NCBI GenBank assembly: GCA_963402885.1
Contig: OY727095.1
Span: 26,417,001-26,481,000, forward strand
DNA length: 64,000 nucleotides
DNA from: Antedon bifida
Lineage: Eukaryota > Echinodermata > Crinoidea > Comatulida > Antedonidae
Direction of reading: 5' to 3'
Shown here: positions 32,447 through 41,640 of the stretch, piece by piece
How positions within the stretch are numbered: the first letter of the stretch is position 1
Layout of the letters: each line of letters opens with the position of its first letter
Program-made: the position numbers and the translations under genes
The notes under the pieces: generated by a model
Told to the model about the DNA's origin: nothing
What the model saw: only the letters and a program-made list of their open reading frames with translations
Database searches by the model: none

Positions 32447-33770
32447 ATAAGCTATCTTGCAATTCTTTATAATAGAAAATAATTAAGGTAATGAATTATT
32501 CATGATTTCTGCCTTAATTTGATAGGGAAAAAAATTTTGCGCGCGGGCCCCTTCTGGCTCTGGTGATACAGCATAGGCCTAGCCTTCAAACGCCGCTTTT
32601 AATAACACAGCCATTTTAACCCAATAAAAATGTTATTTCATTAAACAATTAAAATACAAGTTTAAATATTATTTACAGTTTTAAATATTCCACGTTTAAG
32701 GCTATATATACATTATTTCTAGTCGTTCTCCGTAAACGGGAAAATGGCAACTTTATCGTTCTCAAAAAGTTAAGACGAAGGAATTTCATGCTAAGCTCCG
32801 TCATTCATAAATTATTCATGAGCACCGTCCTATCCGATCGTGTTTACGGTAAAGTCCCTAATGTTTTTGAAACTCCAATCGTCCATTCGACATATGTTTT
32901 TGGTTTTTATTTATTTATTTTTCACGCTGCTGCTTTAGGCAGCTATATCCCCAGAAGACTACTCATTCAGAAGAAATATCAAGCAAAAGTTATCGTTCTA
33001 CAGTCTAGAGGCTGACATTTTTTAGATTTTGTAAACTAGGACGGGTTATGCTCAAATCACAAACCCCATCATCTTTTACAGAGTCAGTATTTTTTATTTT
33101 TCAATTTAAATTGCACAATTATGACATATCAAAGTATGATTTCTTGTTGTATTTTACTTAAAATACAAAAGTTATTCACTTCTGTCACAGAATAATAATA
33201 TTTATTCACTTAACCTAAAAAACATTGTCTGACATTTTTTGCTTTAAATTACATTTTTTTAGGTAAATAATTGTTTGGTTAACGTGAATAACTATTATGT
33301 GACAATAAAATGACACATTCAAAAACAAATTTGAAATAACAAATATTTTTCAGGAGAACAATATCTTTAAAACTGTTACGTCAACAAGCGAGCGGCGTTT
33401 TTTGTAAGAAATATTTCTTGTTTATTACGACATGGCTATATTTATATTAATTATGTGGCTTTCGTATAGTATTTTTCCCAAGGCATCGGATATTTATTGT
33501 TGAGCTACGTTTAAATTCTACAAAAGGTTGGAGGTTTGAATTAATTGTAAACAGTTCGTGTGATTTGAACGTATAACAAACATACAAACATTTATGGAAA
33601 TTAGACCGAATAAGCAAAGATTATTGGACTGCGTCACTTTCAGTAATAGGTCACAAAGAGCCAGAAACAATTTGTGTGACAGAAGCGAGCTGGTTGTTGC
33701 GAAAATTGTAAATGCGGGACTAACTAACATCCCTCTGGGGCTGATCTGTAAGAAAACTTTGAACAATAGA
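32447..33770. other. Unassigned DNA; one weak plus ORF
   Basis: AT-rich. ORF 33594-33806 (+) has coding-like, basic composition (KQRLLDCVTFSNRSQRARN) without a known family and runs into repeat DNA at its end. ORF 32788-33015 is not supported. Confidence 0.35.
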
Positions 33771-33773
33771 ACT

Positions 33774-34020
33774 GCTAGGTCACGGAAATTTGCACTTATA
33801 TATTGATATATGGGTGACGGGACGTTTTGCCGAACGCCACTTCGCCGATAGACTATTCACCGACCGGACATTTTGCGGACAGGACATTTCACCGACAAAC
33901 AATTGGCCGACAGACAATTGACTGATAGACACTCGACCCCGACAGGACATTTTGCCGACAGACAATTGGCCGACAAGGCACTTATCTGCCATTAATACGG
34001 TTGACTGACATACAATATCG
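33774..34020. repeat. Repeat fragment plus degenerate 16-20-bp minisatellite
   Basis: 33774-33812 matches part of the ~120-bp repeat at 35145. From 33813 the lead-in GGGTGACGGGACGTTTTGCCG is followed by about ten degenerate CGACAGACAATTGGC and GGACATTTCACC units. Confidence 0.7.
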
Positions 34021-34419
34021 ACAGACAATAATCTATATTACAATTTGAGTAAGGGAAAAATGGGTTGTTGTTGTAAAACTCGTTAGTGGGTGAACGGATG
34101 ACGCCCTAATAAATATTATGTTACGTGTATTACATTACATGTGTAGTAGTAAATTTATATTTTTTATTTCGATTTTAAAACGGTTTTAATTTTTCGATAA
34201 AATAATAATGATACAATAACACACACAATACACCTAGGTGAACGAGCCCACGCTACTCCACATGTGAAGCGTGGTAAAGCTAGTTCCCACTAGCGACGCA
34301 ACGTAAAGCAGCCTACGCAACTTAAGCAAATGCCCTTCCAATAATTGTGTTTGCCCCCGCCTGCGTGAAATCAAACCTGTGATTTTTGCAGCATTGTTGC
34401 GTCGTCGGTTCACTTCACT
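34021..34419. other. Unassigned DNA
   Basis: No gene is supported. A short TTCACTTCACTTCGTCGG repeat lies at the right edge. Confidence 0.45.
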
Positions 34420-34905
34420 TCACTTCGTCGGTTCACTTTGCGTCAATACGTCGCTGCGTTGCGTTCTAATGATAACCACTCTTCTATAAGGACGCTTCAA
34501 GATATTGTTGTTTTGCTCAGAGGTATTTCCCCAAACAGTTATCGCATAGTCACTACAAGGTTGTATGGTACTCAAAAACAACGTTTCTAATAATGATTTA
34601 TTTAGACATCCCGCCATTTTACTCAACATTGACATTTTATACCCAATATTTTTACTGATAGACTGGGTATTCTGTTTCCACGTTAGCATTTCATCTATAA
34701 TAACTCCCAGATATCTTATGCTATCAACTTGTTCTATTTTGGTGGGCCCAATTTTAATATCCAGTTGGATATTATCTACTGAACGACTGTTTCTGAGTAA
34801 CATGACCTTAGTTTTGTCTGTATTGATCGCGCAAACCTCAAAAAACCCTGCGCAAACCTCCTCCAAATCACTTATTATTGGTTCTATCATGACCAGGACT
34901 ATCAT
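34420..34905 (-). pseudogene. LINE RT C-terminal fragment
   Basis: Frame with INTDKTKVMLL, SIRYLGVIIDEMLTWKQN, then STIQPCSDYAITVWGN, the post-catalytic part of an L2/CR1-type LINE reverse transcriptase. Neither the catalytic core nor an endonuclease is present. Its upstream (right) end is truncated where a ~120-bp duplication begins. Confidence 0.8.
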
Positions 34906-35133
34906 AGCTGGTAATTTATGGGAACAAATTATGAAATTGCTATAAGTTGGCTTTTTTTTTGGACGAAAAACATCATTTTTTGGGTAAAATGTCAGATTTT
35001 AAAGTGTAAATCGCGCAAACCTAAAAAAAACCTGCGCAAACCTCCTCCAAATCATTTATTATTGGTTCTATCATGACTAGGACTATCATAGCAGGTAATT
35101 TATAAGAAAAAAAATTATGATGTAAGTTGGCTT
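34829..35133. repeat. ~125-bp direct duplication
   Basis: 34829-34960 and 35011-35133 share GCGCAAACC...CTGCGCAAACCTCCTCCAAATCA...GGACTATCATAGC...GTTGGCTTTTT with few differences. The first copy overlaps the end of the LINE fragment. Confidence 0.8.
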
Positions 35134-35144
35134 TTTAGGTTTGC

Positions 35145-35625
35145 ACGATTTACACTGTAGGTCCCGTGAAATTGGATTATACTTTGAAATATGAAACAAA
35201 ATATATATATATATATATATGTCTCCGCCAGGTGGGCTGAGCTAAGACATTTTTGAAAAATAGAGCTGCTACAGTATAGGTGCCCACAAATTGCACTTAT
35301 ACATTGATATATGAACGAAATTATAAGTCTACAGGACCATCCCACCATGGTTGGGGTAGAGCTAAGACAATTTTGAAAAATAGAGTTGCTTATCCCGGAA
35401 ATTGGACTTATATAGGCCTACTTTTAAATATGAAACAAAATGTATATGTCTCCAGAACCAGCCCTATCATAATTGCCTGAAAAGTTTTAAAAAATAGAGC
35501 TGTTCGGTCCCCAGAAAATGCACTTATTATACTTCGAAATATGAAACGAAATTTATAACTATCCTGGACCAGCTCTATGGTTGGGGAAAGACAATTTTTT
35601 AAATTAGAGCTACAGGTGTTCATAA
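35145..35625. repeat. Diverged ~120-bp tandem repeat, four units
   Basis: Each unit has ATATGAAACAAAAT, GTCTCC...ACCA, GGTTGGGG...AAGACAATTTT, AAAAATAGAGCTGCT and ATTGGACTTAT-type blocks. It includes an (AT)n run at 35200-35220. Confidence 0.75.
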
Positions 35626-35846
35626 TTTCTCCCCCAGCCTATGCCCCTATGTCATTTGTAGTTAAGATAGGCATAAACATAATATAGAATATTGACATAA
35701 GTGTAACTTACCAATTACTAACATGCTTTCACAAAATCAGTACAATGTTAAGAAAGAGGAAAAGAATATATATATATATATATAAACACAGTAGGCAAAG
35801 AACATTAATTCTAAACCGCCCGGTGATATACTGAAATTGAATTAAT

Positions 35847-36038
35847 TAATTTGAAACGATAAAGATGAGGAAATCTGTGAGAATGAGAAAAAGTCGCCCC
35901 AACCGAGACTCGAACTCGGACCCAGTGGTCTAATGGTTAGGGCAACTGCATATCAAGCAGGCGGTCCGAGTTCGAGTCTCGGTTGGGGCGACTTTTTCTC
36001 ATTCTCACAGATTTCCTCATCTTTATCGTTTCAAATTA
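35847..36038. mobile_element. tRNA-derived SINE rearranged into a perfect 74-bp hairpin
   Basis: Arms 35847-35920 and 35965-36038 are perfectly complementary around a 44-nt core. On the plus strand the core plus right arm reads as a tRNA: AGTGGTCTAATGGTTAGG (A box), CTGC-ATATCAA-GCAG anticodon arm (anticodon ATC) and GAGTTCGAGTCTC (B box). The left arm repeats the T-arm, acceptor and 3' tail in inverse. AT microsatellites flank it. The tail (CTCACAGATTTCCTCATC) is shared with the copy at 36790. Confidence 0.8.
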
Positions 36039-36344
36039 TATATATATATATATAATCCCAAGAACATTTTGCGGAAATCTTCATATGCCAGGAAATACCC
36101 ATATGACGGTTTCAGTGTTGATAACAAATGTCATGTTACCGTGTCTTGTCTTTCTGTCACATCATTTGTCTGGTGTTTTTTTTATTTGATTTTCTTTACA
36201 ATAGTTTTATGTATGACTTTTTCAAAAAGATAGATCAATAATTGTAAGATCCTACTTCAAATACTTTGCTTCATTAAGTATTGTAACTAAAAGTAATTTT
36301 CATGTTCACTTCACTTTAATAGGATTGCAATACGATATATACTT

Positions 36345-36785
36345 CCTTTTGTTCCTCATTGGTCGATTAAACTGTAAAAGAATAAAGCAATTTATTTTGA
36401 CAATTGTCTACGCTCAATTTAAATTATACAAAAACATTAACAGCATTAAAGTATATTCAAATTTATCCTGATTCAAATATTAGTCTACACTAAATTTGGA
36501 AGGTATAAGTTTGGATGGCCGGTCATGTTAGTATTAATGTATGAAAGTCTACCGAATGGGACACTAATGATACATTATTCCTTTACACTCCAAGCATTTG
36601 GATATTTTGATTATTATTAGTTAATACGTTAAGGAAATCATACAGCATTAATGTTGCTGGTGATTTTTAGCAGAAATTGTTTCGGTGTTTATTTGAAAGA
36701 GACATGATTCACTTGCTCTAAATTTTGCAGCATTATAGTAGATATTAATCCAATTAAACATCTTGCAACATTTGGCAATAAGATG
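36345..36785 (-). pseudogene. Partial duplicate of the Roco gene 3' region
   Basis: About 117 bp at 36669-36785 are nearly identical to the Roco coding sequence near 24880-24996 (same strand). The frame over this part encodes the same residues (SCLFQINTE region). Bases 36345-36450 resemble DNA downstream of that gene (23885-24010). The intervening gene sequence is missing, so this is a truncated, internally deleted copy about 12 kb from the parent. Confidence 0.8.
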
Positions 36786-36789
36786 AGTG

Positions 36790-36894
36790 GTCTAAAGGAT
36801 AAGATGAGGAATTCTGTGATAACGCCCCAACCGAAATTCGAATCCGTACCTCCTACTTGATATGCAGATATCCTAACCATTAGACCACTGGGGC
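36790..36894 (-). mobile_element. tRNA-derived SINE copy 2
   Basis: On the minus strand 36894-36824 folds as a tRNA with acceptor GCCCCAG/TTGGGGC, A box GTGGTCTAATGGTTAGGAT, anticodon loop ATATCAA and B box GGATTCGAATTTC. The tail after it matches the hairpin copy. The A·G and wobble pairs and SINE tail argue against a functional tRNA gene. Confidence 0.75.
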
Positions 36895-36949
36895 TTTCAT
36901 GGTATAGTTCAAACCCGATTGGATAGCGACTCTGTAAAATTCTCGGCGT

Positions 36950-37070
36950 GGTACGGCGGAACAGCACTAGGCCCGAAAGCTTTTACCTTTTTTGTATCTC
37001 CCCCCATTGGGATCCAGCAACTGATACCCACAGCATTGTCATTTTTTTAGTAATTTGCCTTTGGATTTAT
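36950..37070 (-). repeat. Dispersed repeat shared with 42245-42425
   Basis: The reverse complement matches 42245-42335 across AAATCCAAAGGCAAATTA and ATGACAATGCTGTGGG blocks, followed by a GCTTTCGGG...AGTGCT block as in the hammerhead-like part of the other copy. Confidence 0.75.
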
Positions 37071-37640
37071 ATTTTATATTTTTTATTTATACTGGGCGAC
37101 CTCTCTTCAGTCAAAGACTGGTCTCCCATAGGGCCCAGTTATGATCAGTGACTGTGATGATGTACTATAGTACATCGGGGCAACCCCTAGTGACTTGAGT
37201 GCTTCATGATTAAAGGTAGGACAGCGTCACGTAAGTATTTAAAGAGTCACAAATAAAATATGAGAATGAAAGTTAGATACTTACAGGTAGTTTATTTGTA
37301 TATGGAGAATTAATTTTATATAGAGGGAAACAAAAAAGTTTAGGTGCAGCCAAAGTCGCATCTAGGGCAATCTAATAACATATACTCTTTGGTGTCTTTT
37401 AACCATTTTAACAGGAAATGATAATAATGAGTTGAGCAATCTCAGTGGACTGGGATCACATATCAAGGAAGTATGCATAGAAATCTTTTTAACACTGTTA
37501 TTTGAGAGTTTCAGAGGCGCAAGAAGGGAAAATGACGTGACGTAGTTACAGTTGAAACAATAAGACATGATATTTGAATACAGAAATATTGTTTAATAAT
37601 TTCAAAAGCATTCTTTAACATTATTAATATGGAAATAGAA
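37071..37640. other. Unassigned DNA with small palindromes
   Basis: GATGTACTATAGTACATC near 37160 is an 18-bp palindrome followed by GGGGCAACCCC. No gene is supported; minus ORFs 37568-37362 and 37705-37511 lack signatures. Confidence 0.45.
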
Positions 37641-37749
37641 TGATTATTTATATATATAGGCCTAAATTTACGTAAGGACAAAATTCGGTAAATCGCGCGT
37701 AACATCTAGAATCTTTACTCATGGTATATAAAATATAGTAAGTTTTGTA
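37641..37749. repeat. Direct repeat, left copy
   Basis: About 109 bp (TGATTATTTATATATATAGG to AGTAAGTTTTGTA) recurring at 40263-40355 with small indels. The two copies flank a LINE. Confidence 0.85.
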
Positions 37750-37754
37750 CAAAT

Positions 37755-37850
37755 TCGATCCAACTCGGCCCTAAACCGTCTCGGCCAAAGTCTCGGTCTC
37801 ACGTCAACTCGGCCAACAACTAATCGGTCAACTCGGCCCCAATAAAGTAT
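37755..37850. repeat. Degenerate CAACTCGGCC minisatellite
   Basis: Seven or so CAACTCGGCC / GTCTCGG-type words in under 100 bp. Confidence 0.6.
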
Positions 37851-38218
37851 GGAACGCAAAAAGCGAAGCGAATTGATAAAACAATAAAATAGTTTTAAAT
37901 ATATTATTTTTTATAGACATTTTTATTTTACTGTTATCTAATATATCTATCTACTAAGAATATTTCGATTCATTCTGGGAACATCCTTGTAATGTATCAA
38001 AATATATAGCCTAGGCTAGGCCTAAACTAAACAACAAACACATACTGAAACTATACATATCACATACACATACTTTCGGAATTAGAATGATTCTCTCTCT
38101 CGAAGTGCCATACATGAGACTTTGGCGATCATTATGTTGTGCCACAATTCTCTGTCTATTGCCATGTTCAGCAACTTCACTTCATTGGTATTCTCACCTC
38201 TATTCCGAATCCATTCAG

Positions 38219-40200
38219 CTATGCTGGCCAACCAAGTAATTCTTTTCTCCCCCTGCTCCTTCTTCCTTCTATCTTAAAGGTTAATGCCAAGTTCTCTAGA
38301 CCTCCCTTCCTCAACACATGTCCCATGAATCTCATCTTTCTAATCCTAATATCCTTCAGTAGTTTCCTGCACACTCCAGCTCTTATCAACACATCTTCAT
38401 TGCTAACTCTATCTGTCCATGGAATTCTCATCATTCTGCTTAGAAACCACATCTCACAGCTTTCCAATCTTTTTCTGAGGTCAGTTGTGATTGACCAGGC
38501 TTCACTTCCATACATCAGCACAGGATAGATGTAGCAGTTTAATACACGCAACCTGGTTTCCATACTCATCGCACAGTTCTTCAAGATATTCTCCATTTCT
38601 CCAAATGCGGATTTCGCAAGGACTATCCTTCTCTTTATCTCCGTTACACACCTGGCATCATCTGTTATTTTGCTCCCAAGATGGTTAAAAGAGGACACCT
38701 GCTGAATTATCTGGTCTCCTGCTCGAAGGTTACATGTTGGACTCTCCTTTTGACAACCTACTAAACACTGTCTTACTGCAATTTACAGACAGACCCATCT
38801 TTTCACTCTCTACTACAACCACATCCAGCAACCTTTGGAGATCTTCAGCTGACTCTGCCAGTAGAACTGTGTCATCTGCATATCTGATGTTTGTAGTTCC
38901 TGGTGCCTGAATCCTTTACAAAACCAACTGCTCCCTCGCAATCTCTGGTTTTAATCTACTTCTTGTATGACTCATGATCAGGCTGATTGTACGATGTTTT
39001 TCACACTCTACAGCACCTGGTTTCTTCGGAAGGGCAATACAAATGGACAAGTCCTCAGGGAAACTTCCATCCTCATATATCTTATTTTCCACTCCATACT
39101 CTTCTAATGCCTCAATAATCATTTCAATGACTACACCATCCAGTCCTGCCGCCTTATTCTTCCTCAACATCTTGATTGCTGTTCGTACTTCTGCTTTCAA
39201 GATCTTTGGTCCTTCTTTTAAGTCAGGAAAGCTTGGCATTGCTTGTTTAACATAAAAAAACCCCGATATACTCTGTCCATCTTTTCAAAATAGCACTCTT
39301 TTCAACAAGCATCGTTCCATCCTTTGCCTTAATGCATCCAGAGTTTGAGCAGCAGTGATCTCATTAAGTCTCTGATCAATCTTGTGGTTGTTGTTCTCTA
39401 GTCCACTCCCAATCTCCTCACGATAGGTGTTGAGCCACTTTTCTTTTGCCTCCCTGCACCTCTGCTTAATTTCTCTATCTAGATCTTTATATTCTTTACT
39501 TGATCTACTACTAATCTTCTGTCTATCCATCATCATTGATAGTATCCAATTTGTTCTTCCTTCTTCTCTCTTTCTTGGGTAAGGATTCTTGGGCTGTCTC
39601 AACAAGGATTTCTCTCATTGAATCCCACGTAATCTCTTCACCTTCATCTACAAGGATGTCAAACTTATTCTTCACTTGAATGGAATATTCCAAACGGATC
39701 TCCGGACTGTTTAGCTGCTCAAAGTCTAATTTCTGTATATTTTTGGCTTTCTTCACCTTTTTTAACTTTGATTGAAGTGTGCAAACCACTGGAATGTGGT
39801 CACTTCCACAATCTGCCCCTGGATATGTTTTTGCATGAGTCACTGCCCTTTTACACCTACTGTTTACTGCAATGTAGTCAATCTGATTCCTCGTCACATC
39901 ACCAGGGCTCTTTCATGTGTATATTCGTCTGGGATGCTCTTTGAACCATGTATTTGTTATGGTCATATCCTTAGCTTTACACCAGTTCACCCATCTATCA
40001 CCATGCTCATTTCTTTCCCCTATCCCATGCTCTCCAACTGTGTTTCCATCCTGTCCATGGCCAACCTTTGCATTCAGATCACCCATGATGATGTTTATCT
40101 CATCTGATTTGCATTGGGATGTGGCCTGGTCTAAGGTCGCATAAAAGTTATCTATCTCTTCATCTGTGCTGTCAGCTGTAGGTGCATAAACCACTATGAT
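38219..40200 (-). pseudogene. APE-type LINE with endonuclease and internally deleted RT
   Basis: Read right to left: frame 40194-39913 has the AP-endonuclease motifs INIIMGDLNAKVG and MTITNTWF; frame 39897-39523 has RNQIDYIAV and CGSDHIPVV; 39605-39285 is the linker; 39239-38916 opens the RT (KNKAAGLDGVVIEMI, then ISLIMSHTRSRLKPEIAREQ). The RT then jumps to NIRYADDTVLLAESAEDL in 38905-38740, losing about 150 residues of fingers and palm. Frame 38698-38219 is the C-terminal domain (SFNHLGSKITDD, YGSEAWS, GHVLR). The catalytic YADD survives, but frameshifts and the deletion make it inactive. The style resembles RTE-like elements; the clade is tentative. Confidence 0.88.
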
Positions 40201-40262
40201 AGAGATATTGAAGGGTTGCCCCTGCAGTTTGTGTATTCTTTTATCAGACCCCTCCCCAAGAA

Positions 40263-40355
40263 TGATTATTTACATATATAAATTTACGTAAGGACAAAAT
40301 TCGGTAAATCGCGCGTAGAATCTTTACTCATGGTATATAGATAGTAAGTTTTGTA
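40263..40355. repeat. Direct repeat, right copy
   Basis: Partner of 37641-37749 (shared ACGTAAGGACAAAATTCGG and TCTTTACTCATGG). Confidence 0.85.
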
Positions 40356-41522
40356 TACTTTCGGTATTGATATTAACCACCTCCTATGTAACCCTGTCAA
40401 ACAGTGTTGTGATTAGCGCCTTGAGCACTTTTAGTGGATAGGTGCGCTATATAAACTGTTATATTAAATTATATTAAATTAAATGGTTAGGCTACATGTG
40501 TACGGTGCTGTTTACTAATTAAGATAGTGATAATTAGTTATTGACGACTAAGACGAATTTAGGTTAAAAATGTATTATCCCCCAAAAAATGAAAAATGAA
40601 GATTAATAAAATCAGACTTTGAATGGGCAAGTTTAATTAATTTCACTTCCGTAGGAAAAAAAAACGGAAACAATTTTGTTTCACTTTATAAAAGGTTAAA
40701 TTCAACCAAAAATCAATTGGCTGCATGGAAGCCAATTTTCAGCTGAATTAATTTCGTAAAAACCTGGGACTACAATATCAATATTAATATAGTTGTTTCT
40801 CATGTTAAAAAACAGAAAAGTGTCTAATAAAACTAATCTCAAGAGGCACTAACGGCGTTTCATACAACCAGCTGTTACTACTACGTTTTGGAATACAGTA
40901 CTTTACTTGTATTGTTAGTCAATAAATAGCATATATATTTATACATATAAAATGTAAGCCTTATTCCAATATAAGTAAACAACCTATGTCTGCAAGAGAA
41001 ATATTTCATTATATATAAGCCTGATATTTGCTCTCTTAATCAAAGAAACAAATTATTTAGCACATGCAGACATAGAAGAAAATTCTTATTAAGATATCAA
41101 GGTTAATAATTAAAGACACCTATAGATAAATAGAACGGGCGAATATACAATTGCTCTGTCGCTTGCATATATTAACTATAAACAGTCTCTTCGTGAGCAT
41201 TGTACTTCTAAATACTTTACTCAGAGCCTAACACCTGAAGATTGAGGAGGTATTTTATCTCTTTCATGAAACAGTCTGTAGTGTTAATAAATATGTTGAA
41301 TTGTTAACCTGAGTCTTGATTTTTCATTTACATATAAAACCATTTATTTATACATATAAAACCTTTAAAAGATTTATAATATGTATAGTTGTTATCTTGT
41401 TTAATTTAAATTTGTAACAATCTTCCAAGCAAAATGGTTTTCTGTGTTTTAAAGATAATAATTGTATCTTATAATTTACAGATGTTCACTATACATCTAA
41501 ATTTTAAAAACCTAGTACGTAC
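40356..41522. other. Noncoding DNA downstream of the C48 protease exons
   Basis: 40410-40470 (GCGCCTTGAGCACTTTTAG...GCGCTATATAAAC) resembles the common 3' tail of L2/SINE-type elements. The rest is AT-rich; a possible short minus exon near 41277-41240 could not be phased. Confidence 0.45.
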
Positions 41523-41640
41523 CAACATGACAAAAGAACCACAGCTGTGGCCATCAGTTTGTTTGCATGTATTCATGCTAACTGTTTTCCATGGGCCACC
41601 TAGTTCACCTGTTTCTGAAGATCTTTTTTCCATATAGTTG
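41523..41640 (-). CDS. C48 protease catalytic Cys exon
   Basis: Encodes NYMEKRSSE...WKTVSMNTCKQTDGHSCGSF. The Q-x3-HSCG block is the oxyanion Gln and nucleophile Cys. Donor TTG|GTACGT; acceptor ATTTAAG. Confidence 0.8.

Noticed and set aside
33594..33806. 70-codon basic plus ORF as a real gene
   Set aside because: Composition is suggestive, but the end runs into a repeat and no splice sites, homology or partner exons support it.
35921..36000. Functional tRNA gene (anticodon ATC)
   Set aside because: The acceptor 5' strand is replaced by an inverted copy of the 3' half, an SINE tail follows, and a sibling copy is degenerate; it is a tRNA-derived SINE.
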